The position numbers and the translations under genes are program-made. A stretch of DNA of 64,000 nucleotides from Sedimenticola thiotaurini (lineage in GTDB: Bacteria; Pseudomonadota; Gammaproteobacteria; Chromatiales; Chromatiaceae): assembly GCF_001007875.1 (NCBI RefSeq), contig NZ_CP011412.1, positions 3,472,001-3,536,000 on the forward strand. The letters run 5' to 3'. How positions within the stretch are numbered: position 1 is the stretch's first letter; each line of letters starts with the position of its first letter. The notes beneath the pieces are model-generated. The model worked only from the letters and a program-made list of their open reading frames with translations, was not told the origin of the DNA and did not search any database. Shown here one piece after another: positions 7,162 through 15,518 of this stretch.

Positions 7162-9702
7162 TCACCTCTCCAGCTGGCAGATGCCGGCCTGCAATAGCGG
7201 CTGAATCTCATGCGCCGGCAGCGGGTGGGCGAAAAAGTAGCCCTGCAGTTCATCACAATTCTGCTGTTGCAGAAAGGCGACCTGTCCGGCGGTTTCCACA
7301 CCCTCCGCCACGACCGTAAGACTCAGCTTGTGGGCCATGGCAATCATGGCTGAGACCAGTTCAGCATCATCCTGGCTGGCCGGTATGTCCCGTATGAAGG
7401 AGAGGTCGATCTTCAGCTTGTTGATCGGCAGCCGTTTCAGGTAACCGAAGTTCGAGTAGCCGGTGCCAAAGTCGTCAATGGAGATATGGATGCCACGATG
7501 TTTCAGGGCGGTGAGCATGGGCACCACATCCTCCGATCTCTTCATGACCGCGCTTTCGGTCAGCTCCAGCTCCAGGTAGCGGGGCTCCACTTCCGCCTCT
7601 TTCAGCATATTCAGCAGGCGTTCGTTGAAACCTGGCTGGAGCTGGTTGGCCGACACGTTGACCGCAATGCGGAAATCATCCATACCCTCTCTGATCCAGT
7701 TGCGGCATTGGCCAATCGTGCTGCCCAGCACCCAGTCGCCCAAGTCATTGATAATGCCCAGATCTTCCGCCAGTGGAATAAACAGTGACGGGGCTACATA
7801 ACCCAGTTTCGGGTGTTGCCAGCGAATCAGGGCCTCGGCACCGGTGATGCGGCTGCTGGCCGCATCGATTTTTGGCTGGTAGTGGAGTGTGAACTGGCCG
7901 TTTTTTATCGCTTCCCGCAGATTCGCCTCCATGGCCAGGTGCTCGAAAGAGGCGGCGTTCATGGCGGCGGTATACAGTTGATAACTGTTGCGACCGTTCT
8001 CCTTGGCCCGGTACATGGCGGTGTCCGCATTGCGGATCAGGGTTTCGCCATTGCTGCCGTCGTGGGGATAGATGCTGATACCGACACTGGCGGTAATGTA
8101 GAGGGTGTTGGTGGTCAGAGTCACCGGTTTGGAGAGTGTCTCCAGGATTCGTTGTACCAGGGTTACCGCCGCGTCCGCGTCATCGATCTCCTGCAGCAGC
8201 AGGGTGAATTCATCGCCTCCCATGCGTGCGACCGTGTCGCCCTCCCGGACCTCGGCATGGATGCGCTGGGATACATTCACCAGCAGCTGATCCCCGACCG
8301 TGTGCCCCAGCGTGTCATTGATGCGTTTGAACTGATCCAGGTCGATGAACACCACTGCCAGCAGGTGATTGTGGCGATGGGCGTTGGCGATGGCCACATT
8401 GAGCCGGTCATTGAACAGGCGTCGATTGGGCAGGCCGGTCAGCACGTCGTAATAGGCCAGATTCTTGATCTGCTCTTCGCGCTTTTTCCGGTCGGTGATG
8501 TCGGTGAGAATGGCGGCAAACTTGGTGATCTCACCGGTATGGTTGCGAATGGCGTTGATGGTCAGCCACTCCGGGTAAATCTCGCCGTTTTTGCGCCGGT
8601 TCCAGACTTCACCGGCCCAGCTGCCCTGGTTGTATACCGCATTCCACATCTTGCGGTAGAAGTCTGCATCGTGTTTGCCGGAGCGGAGCAGGGCCGGTGT
8701 GTTGCCGATGATCTCCTCCTCGCTGTAGCCGGTAATGCGGGTAAAGGCCGGGTTGACCGACAGGACGAACCCCTTGGCGTCGGTCACCATGATGCCGTCC
8801 CGCGATGCCTCGATCACCTGTCTGGCCAGGTGCAGGTTCTCCTGGGACACCTCCAGGGCGATGCGCCGCTCCTTCAGCGCCCGGCGCAGGTCATCCACAT
8901 GGGTGTGATCGATACCGGCGAGGATTTCAGCAAATGACAGGATGCCACTCAGCTCACCCCGTTTGTTGGTGATACCCAGATGGCGGAACTCCCGTTGGTC
9001 GAAAATGGTCCGGGCCTGCATCAGGGAGAGGTGGTCCGGTTGCATCATCAGCGGCCGGCTGGCAACGGCACCGACGCTTTTGGCAGTGCACTCTGTGGCG
9101 ATGCTCTTGAGGAAATCCCGTTCAGTGAAAATGCCGTAGGGTTGGCCGGGCGCGTAGAATACGGCGGCCGCATCCACCTTTGCTTCCCGCAGCGACTGTA
9201 CCGCCTTGGCCAAGGGCAGATCTGCCTCAAAGACCACCAGGGGGCGCTGTATGATCGTGGAGATGTTACGTAACAGCAGATCGTGCTCCACACCCTGGGA
9301 GCGCACCAGGTCGCTCTGGCTGAGCAGGCCGGCGGGAGCGCCCTCCTGATCCACCACCAGTAGATGGCGGATATTCTCCTGTTGCAGCAGGCGCTCCGCC
9401 TCATTCAACGTGGCATGCAGCTGGATGCTCTTGATCGGCTGACTCATGACACTGGAGAGCGGTTGACCCATGCTGTCGGTATCATCGGACAGATCCAGCC
9501 TCAGGGCATCGGATTCGGTCCAGATGCCGAGAGCCTTCTGCTGTTCAGTTATTACGATGGAACTGCATTTGGATTCCCACATCATCCGGGCGGCCTGGAT
9601 AATGGGGGTGGAAGGAGGGCACTCCAGCAGTTTGTAGCTGATAATATCGCCTACGGTGATATTACTGCCGGCGTTTTCAATGGCTTCCTGTATTGGGTTC
9701 AT
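7162..9702 (-). CDS. CBS-PAS-GGDEF-EAL c-di-GMP signalling protein
   Basis: An 846-residue cytoplasmic regulator. Domains in order: two CBS pairs (about 13-135 and 150-265), one PAS (about 295-410), GGDEF (about 425-585) and EAL (about 600-840). No transmembrane segment is seen. The cyclase motif is intact (ARMGGDEFTLL near 490), and an RxxD inhibitory site (REGD) lies five residues upstream. The phosphodiesterase side is also intact: EALIRW near 622, LELTES, DDFGTGYS and AEGVET. It may therefore both make and break c-di-GMP. CBS pairs usually bind adenine nucleotides and PAS a redox or ligand cue, so cellular energy state may be the input (inference). Tandem CBS pairs in front of this core are uncommon. 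Confidence 0.92.
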   Translation of the reverse strand: MNPIQEAIENAGSNITVGDIISYKLLECPPSTPIIQAARMMWESKCSSIVITEQQKALGIWTESDALRLDLSDDTDSMGQPLSSVMSQPIKSIQLHATLNEAERLLQQENIRHLLVVDQEGAPAGLLSQSDLVRSQGVEHDLLLRNISTIIQRPLVVFEADLPLAKAVQSLREAKVDAAAVFYAPGQPYGIFTERDFLKSIATECTAKSVGAVASRPLMMQPDHLSLMQARTIFDQREFRHLGITNKRGELSGILSFAEILAGIDHTHVDDLRRALKERRIALEVSQENLHLARQVIEASRDGIMVTDAKGFVLSVNPAFTRITGYSEEEIIGNTPALLRSGKHDADFYRKMWNAVYNQGSWAGEVWNRRKNGEIYPEWLTINAIRNHTGEITKFAAILTDITDRKKREEQIKNLAYYDVLTGLPNRRLFNDRLNVAIANAHRHNHLLAVVFIDLDQFKRINDTLGHTVGDQLLVNVSQRIHAEVREGDTVARMGGDEFTLLLQEIDDADAAVTLVQRILETLSKPVTLTTNTLYITASVGISIYPHDGSNGETLIRNADTAMYRAKENGRNSYQLYTAAMNAASFEHLAMEANLREAIKNGQFTLHYQPKIDAASSRITGAEALIRWQHPKLGYVAPSLFIPLAEDLGIINDLGDWVLGSTIGQCRNWIREGMDDFRIAVNVSANQLQPGFNERLLNMLKEAEVEPRYLELELTESAVMKRSEDVVPMLTALKHRGIHISIDDFGTGYSNFGYLKRLPINKLKIDLSFIRDIPASQDDAELVSAMIAMAHKLSLTVVAEGVETAGQVAFLQQQNCDELQGYFFAHPLPAHEIQPLLQAGICQLER

Positions 9703-10074
9703 AAATCGGGCTCAGAGTTTTAAGTTTATCTCAGTGATACTTCATATGCCTGGTCAGACTTACTCTGCTTCCCTCCGAGTCCATAGAGGTGTACTGAGTA
9801 TTACATGGCAGCTTTGCGACCGGTTGCAGGACAACTTTAGGATGGAAACGGGCTGATCCGCCCTTTCTGTCGCTTACCTTAATCTATATCAGGTTTTATT
9901 TCCGCTTTCCGGTGAAAAAGGCAGGGAGGCGGAGCGCTTTTGATCCTGTCGGCGATAGGGTAAATAGGCTCTGCCTGGCGGATTGCCCTGCAATTTTAAG
10001 GGACTTGAATTTTGGTTTTTGAGGCGCCCCTGCGCTATAGTTTTCTGTTCCGCTTCTCCTGGTGATTTAGTGTC
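9703..10074. other. Divergent intergenic region between the GGDEF/EAL gene and trhP
   Basis: This 372-bp spacer holds the promoters of two divergent genes. A sigma-70-like promoter for trhP is listed separately. At 9879-9892 there is TTAAT-CTAT-ATCAG, an imperfect match to the FNR box TTGAT-N4-ATCAA (8 of 10 defined bases). I see no credible small gene; the short open frames here have no ribosome site. Confidence 0.5.
10012..10041 (+). promoter_or_regulatory. Probable sigma-70 promoter of trhP
   Basis: A -35 TTGGTT (10012-10017) and -10 TATAGT (10036-10041) are separated by 18 bp, about 34 bp before the trhP start codon. The -10 is one base from consensus and the -35 two. Assigned by position and sequence only. 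Confidence 0.5.
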
Positions 10075-11421
10075 ATGAAACGACCCGAACTGCTCTCCCC
10101 CGCAGGTACCCTGAAAAACATGCGTTACGCCTTCGCCTATGGCGCGGATGCGGTGTATGCGGGCATGCCCCGCTACAGCCTGCGGGTACGCAACAACGAC
10201 TTCATGGAAGAGAATCTGGCCACCGGGATCAGTGAAGCCCATGAACTGGGAAAACAGTTCTTTCTGGCCTGTAACCTGATGCCCCATGGTGCCAAGTTGA
10301 AAACTTTCATGGCGGATATTGAACCGGTGGTGGCGCTGGGGCCGGACGCCCTGATCATGTCCGACCCGGGCCTGATCATGCTGGTACGGGAGCGCTGGCC
10401 CGATCTGCCGGTGCATCTTTCGGTGCAGGAGAATACCGTCAACGCCGCCTCGGTTCGGTTCTGGCAACAGGTCGGACTGACCCGGGTAATCCTCTCCCGG
10501 GAACTCTCCCTGGATGAGATCGAGGAGATCCGCCAGGCCTGTCCCGATATGGAGCTGGAGGTGTTTGTACATGGCGCCCTCTGTATTGCCTACTCCGGGC
10601 GCTGCCTGCTGTCCGGCTACTTCAATCACCGTGATGCCAATCAGGGGAGCTGCACCAACTCCTGCCGCTGGGAGTACAAGGTGGGCCAGGCGAATGGTGG
10701 CGAGGAGGTGACCGGTGTCGCCCAGTCCGGCCAGGTACGGCATCCGGCGGCGGATGAGGTCTACCTGCTGGAGGAGAAGGAGCGCCCCGGTGAGTTCATG
10801 CCCATATTCGAGGATGAACACGGCACCTACATCATGAATTCCAAGGATCTGCGCGCGGTGGAGCATATTCACCGACTGGTGCAGATCGGCGTTGACTGCC
10901 TGAAAATCGAAGGTCGCACCAAGTCCCACTACTACACCGCCCGCACCACCCAGATCTATCGCCAGGCGATTGATGACGCGGTGGCCGGCCGGCCGTTTCG
11001 TCCCGAACTGATGAGCGAACTGGAGAATCTCTCCAGCCGGGGTTATACCGACGGTTTCTACCAGCGTCACGAGAGTCAGGAGCTACAGTCCTACCGGGAT
11101 AACTCGTCACGCAGTTCCCGCCAGCAGTTCGTGGCCGAGGTGCGGTCAACCGATGCGGCCGATGGCAAGAGCTGGCTGGATGTGAAAAACAAGTTTGCCG
11201 TAGGTGATCGGCTGGAGCTGCTGACCCCGGCGGGCAATCAGCAGTTTGTCCTGCAGGCCATGGAGGATGAGCAGGGTAATCCCATGACCGAGGCACCCGG
11301 TGGTGGCTACGTGGTCAAGGTACCCCTGCCCGGGGCGTGCCCGCAGATGGGGCTGGTGACCCGCTTGCTGGATGACCGGGTTCCCTCCGGCACCGAGCTC
11401 CCGGGTCTCTCTCCCGCCTGA
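10075..11421 (+). CDS. trhP: TrhP (YegQ), tRNA 5-hydroxyuridine synthase, peptidase U32 family
   Basis: A 448-residue protein whose start, MKRPELLSPAGTLKNMRYAF, is the signature beginning of the YegQ/TrhP branch of the U32 family. The family cysteine pattern is present (CIAYSGRCLLSGYFNHRDANQGSCTN, residues about 168-193), thought to hold an iron-sulfur cluster. In E. coli TrhP uses prephenate to help hydroxylate uridine 34 of several tRNAs; the protease label is historical. The length matches E. coli YegQ. A possible sigma-70 promoter lies just upstream. It is monocistronic, followed by an AT-rich dyad. Confidence 0.88.
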   Translation: MKRPELLSPAGTLKNMRYAFAYGADAVYAGMPRYSLRVRNNDFMEENLATGISEAHELGKQFFLACNLMPHGAKLKTFMADIEPVVALGPDALIMSDPGLIMLVRERWPDLPVHLSVQENTVNAASVRFWQQVGLTRVILSRELSLDEIEEIRQACPDMELEVFVHGALCIAYSGRCLLSGYFNHRDANQGSCTNSCRWEYKVGQANGGEEVTGVAQSGQVRHPAADEVYLLEEKERPGEFMPIFEDEHGTYIMNSKDLRAVEHIHRLVQIGVDCLKIEGRTKSHYYTARTTQIYRQAIDDAVAGRPFRPELMSELENLSSRGYTDGFYQRHESQELQSYRDNSSRSSRQQFVAEVRSTDAADGKSWLDVKNKFAVGDRLELLTPAGNQQFVLQAMEDEQGNPMTEAPGGGYVVKVPLPGACPQMGLVTRLLDDRVPSGTELPGLSPA

Positions 11422-11468
11422 TTATCCAGGCTGCCGGCTCCCTGTCGCGGGGGCCGCTTCCTCACCCT

Positions 11469-11491
11469 GATGATTAAACATTTTAATCATC
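11469..11491. repeat. Perfect AT-rich 10-bp dyad after trhP
   Basis: GATGATTAAA and TTTAATCATC form a perfect 10-bp inverted repeat around a 3-bp centre (cat). It lies 48 bp after trhP and 85 bp before the small acidic gene, followed by CAAAAATTTTT. It could be an operator for the downstream gene or a weak terminator; the AT-rich stem makes an operator at least as likely. Confidence 0.6.
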
Positions 11492-11575
11492 ACGACAAAA
11501 ATTTTTAACTTTACCTCGCCGCTCCACTCAGAGTAATTACTGACCCTCCTATTTTTTGCGTGAGATTGGCAGGTA

Positions 11576-11761
11576 ATGAATACGGTAGATGATGTTCTGG
11601 ATGATGATGATCTGGAAGTCGACGACGATCCCGATCTTGAGTATGCAGCAACACGGTCAAGAAGAAGTTCACCTGATGCCCGGCGCCGGGTTGAGCAGTT
11701 GATGGAGCTGCGGCGGTTGCGGCAGCAGTTGGGCGATCCCGATTTTGTCGATTTTGAGTGA
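11576..11761 (+). CDS. Small acidic PA3496-like protein
   Basis: A 61-residue protein with a strongly acidic first third (VDDVLDDDDLEVDDDPD) followed by a basic helix and a conserved-looking end (RRRVEQLMELRRLRQQLGD, DFVDF). The C-terminal pattern resembles the small PA3496 family, described as a putative envelope-integrity protein in pseudomonads; that match is from memory. No signal peptide or membrane segment is visible. The ATG follows the weak site GGCAGGTA. A second small charged gene follows 128 bp later. Confidence 0.6.
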   Translation: MNTVDDVLDDDDLEVDDDPDLEYAATRSRRSSPDARRRVEQLMELRRLRQQLGDPDFVDFE

Positions 11762-11889
11762 GCAACCGGTCGATAGTCGGTTGCCGGGGTGAGGGAGAGG
11801 CAGTTGTGCCGGTTGGCCGGCGTGATGCAGAGTAGAAACAACCGTTCGGATGATAGGATTCCAGTCGGTTCTGTATGGAGATTTGACGA

Positions 11890-12081
11890 GTGAGCAGGCG
11901 TTCCGAGAGGGATGATTACGACGATGACCTGGATCAGTGGTCCAATGTGGTGCACCACAGGAATCGCAGGCAGGGGGAGGCGGGCAAGGCTCGTCGTTCA
12001 ACCACACGCGACCGGGAGGATGGCCCGCGCAAGCGCAACAGTTCCCGTAGAAACAGTAATCGGTATCCCGATAGTTTCTGA
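11890..12081 (+). CDS. Small highly charged hypothetical protein
   Basis: A 63-residue protein beginning with GTG, preceded by GGAG at a 9-bp distance. It is very hydrophilic: an acidic stretch near the N-terminus (ERDDYDDDLDQW) and an Arg/Ser/Asn-rich tail (KRNSSRRNSNRYPDSF). It is likely disordered. I do not recognise a family. It sits just after the PA3496-like gene and ends 41 bp before the 3' end of the convergent LysR gene. The ribosome site supports it being real, but it could be spurious. Confidence 0.45.
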   Translation: MSRRSERDDYDDDLDQWSNVVHHRNRRQGEAGKARRSTTRDREDGPRKRNSSRRNSNRYPDSF

Positions 12082-12122
12082 TTCCAATCCGCCGGTACGG
12101 GTTCGCCGTACCGGCATGCCGC

Positions 12123-12968
12123 TCAACCCCCCGCCTGCAGACAGTCGATGGCGATCCTGACCGGTTGACGCTGTTCATATTCCGGGCGTACCACCAGGTA
12201 GACCTGACGCTCCAGCACCGGGGCATCCTCCACCCGGTACAGGCTGCCCTGTTTCAGTGCTTCCGCGACCATAGGCTCGGCCAGATAGGCGGTGCCGCCC
12301 TGCTGTTCGATCAGATCATAGGCCAGACCACCGGAACCGGTGCGCATCATGGGGGGTGGTGCATCGGGATAGTGCTCGGCGTGCAGACTAGCAAAACTGT
12401 TGCCCCAATCCACCAGGGTGTAGCCGGACTGTACCGCTTCAGCGGCCATCAGACCGGGCCTGGATGACACCATCACCAACGGTACATCACGGACTTTCCG
12501 GGTCACCAGCTCGGACATCTGCGGGGGCTCAAACATGATCGCCAGGTCCAGCAGTCCGGAGGTGAGGCGCTGGATCAGGGTTTCGCTGGTCAGGATCTCC
12601 ACCTGGAGCAGCATTTCGGGGGCCTGGCTGGCCAGTCGCAGGCAGAGATCCTTAACCGTAATCGGCCACAGGTCATTCATACAGCCGATGGAGATGGAAT
12701 CGGACAGGGATGAGTCCATGGCGATATCCTGCCTCGCCCTGGCCCAGCCTTTGACAATGGTCTCCGCGTGGCGGCGCAGGCGATTGCCGGCTACAGTCAG
12801 TTGGATATCTCCGCGTTTACGGATGAACAGTGCCACATCAAGGGTCGATTCGAGCTGTTTTATGCGGGCGCTGACTGCCGACTGGGTTACGCAGAGTGTT
12901 TCCGCCGCTTTGCCGAAATGGCGCAGCCTGGCAACTTCCAGAAAAGTTCTGAGTAGTGAAATATCCAT
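12123..12968 (-). CDS. LysR-family transcriptional regulator
   Basis: A 281-residue regulator. The winged helix-turn-helix occupies residues 1-60 (MDISLLRTFLEVARLRHFGKA, then TQSAVSARIKQLE), followed by a two-lobe effector-binding domain. FGKAAETLCVTQSAVSARI resembles the HdfR branch of the family. I chose the ATG at 12968 because the LysR N-terminus begins exactly there; the longer frame adds 34 residues unlike the family. Target genes are unknown: the divergent neighbour is msrB, so a methionine-sulfoxide or redox link is possible but only inferred from position. Confidence 0.88.
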   Translation of the reverse strand: MDISLLRTFLEVARLRHFGKAAETLCVTQSAVSARIKQLESTLDVALFIRKRGDIQLTVAGNRLRRHAETIVKGWARARQDIAMDSSLSDSISIGCMNDLWPITVKDLCLRLASQAPEMLLQVEILTSETLIQRLTSGLLDLAIMFEPPQMSELVTRKVRDVPLVMVSSRPGLMAAEAVQSGYTLVDWGNSFASLHAEHYPDAPPPMMRTGSGGLAYDLIEQQGGTAYLAEPMVAEALKQGSLYRVEDAPVLERQVYLVVRPEYEQRQPVRIAIDCLQAGG

Positions 12969-13212
12969 GCATGACTTTCGGTAAGAAACGGGCTGTTCGG
13001 AGCATGACATCTCGGGTTTTGGAATGCAATTGCTCTGCCGGCGGGCGGCTGCCGAGGGGGCAATTGTCACAGTTTTATAACGGCGGAAACAAACAACCGC
13101 CGGTTGGGGTCTCTGTTAGGGAGGTCCGGATACGGATCACCACACCGGTGCCGGGACTGCTGCACTGCAGACAGACCGGATGGCAGACGATTTTTCAGTC
13201 AGGAGTATGAAC

Positions 13213-13782
13213 ATGAGAGGATATTTCGCAGGCATTGCCCTGGTCGCGGTGGCCATGCTGTTCTGGCTCAATGCGGGAGCTGAGAAATCGGCTCCGGCGG
13301 CGACAGAGAAGGCTGCAACGACAACCGCTGCCATGCAGGATGGGGCGCGTTATGTGAAGCCGTCAGACGAGGAGTTACGGCAGCGGTTGACCCCCCTGCA
13401 GTATCAGGTGACCCAGCAGGAGGGTACCGAACGGCCTTTCGATAATGCCTATTGGGATGAGAAGCGTGAAGGTCTCTACGTGGATGTGGTGACCGGTGAG
13501 CCGCTGTTCTCTTCCCGGGACAAGTACAAGTCGGGAACCGGCTGGCCCAGTTTCACCCGGCCAATCAATTCCGATGCCGTGGTGGAACATACCGACTACA
13601 AGATGATATTCCCGCGCACCGAGATCCGGAGCCGTTTTGGTGACTCCCATCTGGGGCATGTGTTCAAGGATGGTCCCCAGCCGACCGGTCTCCGGTACTG
13701 CATGAACTCGGCCGCGTTGCGCTTCATCCCGCGGGAAGAGCTGGTCGAAGCCGGCTATGGAGAGTATCTCTCCAAATTCTGA
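13213..13782 (+). CDS. msrB: Membrane-anchored peptide-methionine (R)-S-oxide reductase
   Basis: A 189-residue MsrB. The start at 13213 has AGGAG seven bases upstream; the upstream in-frame ATG at 13207 is too close to it. Residues 1-20 form an uncleaved-looking or Sec-type hydrophobic segment ([15 protein letters not shown]), placing the enzyme in the periplasm, followed by an Ala/Thr-rich linker. The MsrB domain has GTGWPSF, HLGHVF and the catalytic cysteine in [10 protein letters not shown] (about C163). The two CxxC zinc pairs of the metal-binding subgroup are missing ([15 protein letters not shown] at the first), so this is a zinc-free form. It repairs oxidised methionine in exported proteins. 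Confidence 0.9.
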   Translation: MRGYFAGIALVAVAMLFWLNAGAEKSAPAATEKAATTTAAMQDGARYVKPSDEELRQRLTPLQYQVTQQEGTERPFDNAYWDEKREGLYVDVVTGEPLFSSRDKYKSGTGWPSFTRPINSDAVVEHTDYKMIFPRTEIRSRFGDSHLGHVFKDGPQPTGLRYCMNSAALRFIPREELVEAGYGEYLSKF

Positions 13783-13794
13783 CCGAAGGCGGTC

Positions 13795-14217
13795 TCAGGA
13801 GACCAGCTCCTCCTCTTCAAACCGGTTGCTGAGTAACCGCCACGACCGGATTTCGGAGATGCCCTGGGGCGTAATGGAGGCGATCAGGTAGGAGTAACCG
13901 GGGGACATCAGGTGACGCTCACTGTCGGTGGGGATATGGCACTGATCCGGCAGGGTGCGCCAGACACCGATAATCTCCAGACCCTGTTTTTTGGTGCGTT
14001 GATCGATCTGCTGTTGGTTGAGCAGTTCCAGGCGAAAATTGCCCTCCACCTGGTCGGGATAGATCATCTCCTTCACCCGATGCACCGAGATATGACCCTG
14101 TGACTGTTTTCCAAACAATATGCCGCACGCCTCGCGGGGATAGGCAAGGCTCGCCAGCAGCCCCAATTGGTTGCGCAGGTGCAGGGAGAAGTAAAGATGG
14201 GACATACCTCTAAGCAT
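13795..14217 (-). CDS. Degenerate MPN/JAB-domain protein
   Basis: A 140-residue protein with the outline of a bacterial JAB/MPN metalloprotease: the glutamate motif REACGILFG near residue 28, then a strand and the position of the H-x-H-x7-S-x2-D motif. That motif is altered: the stretch GVWRTLPDQCHIPTDSERH has R and L where the two zinc histidines should be and E where the aspartate should be. It is probably catalytically dead and may act as a scaffold or ubiquitin-fold binder. The start is uncertain: ATG at 14217 or at 14205 (MSHLYFSL). Convergent with msrB. Confidence 0.6.
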   Translation of the reverse strand: MLRGMSHLYFSLHLRNQLGLLASLAYPREACGILFGKQSQGHISVHRVKEMIYPDQVEGNFRLELLNQQQIDQRTKKQGLEIIGVWRTLPDQCHIPTDSERHLMSPGYSYLIASITPQGISEIRSWRLLSNRFEEEELVS

Positions 14218-14302
14218 AGGGTATATCAGCGGGGTTCGATCTTAATTTTTTTAACCGATTGATTGCATGGGATTTTTGTTGGTGGGTCCGGCCCGCCTGG
14301 CC

Positions 14303-14450
14303 GGGTTGCTTTTACGGGTAAAAGTAACCAAAACCCTCTCTCCACCACGCCACCCCTGGGTTTCTCGCCAGCGAACGGGGAAAGGCTTTTGGGTACTTTT
14401 GGCCACAAAAGTACCTCGCCAAAGGCCGCCAGGCCGGGTGAAATTCTTTT
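14303..14450 (+). repeat. Repeat copy 1 (internally deleted, about 150 bp)
   Basis: First of three related tandem units. It begins with GGGTTGCTTTTACGGGTAAA and ends with a stretch around CAGGCCGGGTGAAATTC. Compared with the next two units it lacks about 300 bp in the middle; the join is at CGCCAGCGAACGGGGAAAGG. It keeps both end dyads: TTTTACGGGTAAAA and GGTACTTTTG-GCCA-CAAAAGTACC (10-bp perfect stem). Confidence 0.8.
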
Positions 14451-14478
14451 TTAAACAGGAGATCCGGCCCACCGGGCT

Positions 14479-14930
14479 GGGTTACTTTTACGGGTAAAAG
14501 TAACCAAAACCTTCGCTCCACCACGCCACCCCGGCGGGGTCCCCTGCGTTTCTCGCCAGCGACGGGGCGCTCCTAACTCGCTGTGTTCAGACAGATGCGC
14601 GCCGGTTTCCGTCCCTGGCTGCGATACTCGGTGGCGCGGAAGTCGGATTACCTTGCGGAACCTGAATCTCGGGGGCTGTTTTCTGATGAACGAGCAGATT
14701 GGCAGGCTGTATATTCGTGCACCTCCCCGTTCAGCCTGTCGAGCATCACAGGGCTGAGCGGAATCAAGCGGGAAATTGTCTGAGCCGCAATGCGGCGAGT
14801 TTTTTCACGCGCCGCTCAGACCGAGAAGCGCAGATTACCCGAAGGGCAGGCTGACCGGGGAAAGGCTTTTGGGCAGTTTTGGCCACAAAAGTATCTTGCC
14901 ACAGGCGGTCAGGCCGGGCGAAATTCCTCT
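14479..14930 (+). repeat. Repeat copy 2 (full, about 450 bp)
   Basis: Full-length unit, nearly identical to copy 3. It opens with the hairpin GTTACTTTTA-CGGG-TAAAAGTAAC (10-bp perfect stem) and closes with a TTTTGGCCACAAAA dyad. The interior contains a 66-codon open frame (14583-14783) that is also open in copy 3, but the two copies are so alike at DNA level that this says little about coding. Confidence 0.8.
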
Positions 14931-14976
14931 AGTAGGTCAACCTGTTTTTAACTCGGGGAAACCAGCCCTTCGGGCC

Positions 14977-15428
14977 GGGTTGCTTTTACGGGTAAAAGTA
15001 ACCAAAACCCTCGCTCCACTACGCCACCCCTTCTGGGTCCCCTGCGTTTCTCGCCAGCGAACGGGGCGCGCATAACTCGCTGTGCTCAGACAGATGCACG
15101 CCGGTTTCCGTCCCTGGCTGCGATACTCGGTGGCGCGGAAGTCGGATCACCTTGCGGAACCTGAACCCCGGGGGCTGTTTTCTGATGAACGAGCAGATTG
15201 GCAGGCTGTATATTCGTGCACCTCCCCGTTCAGCCTGTCGAGCATCGCAGGGCTGAGCGGAATCAAGCGTGAAATTGTTTGAGCCGCGCCGCGGCGAGTT
15301 TTTTCACGCGCCGCTCAGGCTGAGACGCGCAGAGTACCCGAAGGGCCGGCTGACCGGGGAAAGGCTTTTGGGCAGTTTTGGCCCAAAAAGTAGCTCGCTC
15401 AAGGTCGCCGGGCCGGGTGAAATCCATT
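14977..15428 (+). repeat. Repeat copy 3 (full, about 450 bp)
   Basis: Full-length unit with the same order of segments as copy 2: hairpin, CCAAAACCCTCGCTCCA, TCTCGCCAGCGAACGGGGCG, the interior and GGGGAAAGGCTTTTGGGC. Differences from copy 2 are scattered single bases. The spacers between copies (14451-14478 and 14931-14976) are unrelated to each other. No transposase is present in or near the array. Confidence 0.8.
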
Positions 15429-15518
15429 TTCCCGCCAACCTGTGAAGAACTTTTGATTCGTAGTCTCGGAGGTAACTGTAGCTGCCCGGCCCCATCCCAC
15501 GGGTGACCAGGCACGCGG

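Noticed and set aside
14226-15514. A CRISPR array
   Set aside because: The repeats are 150-450 bp and few, without regular short spacers, and no cas genes are present.
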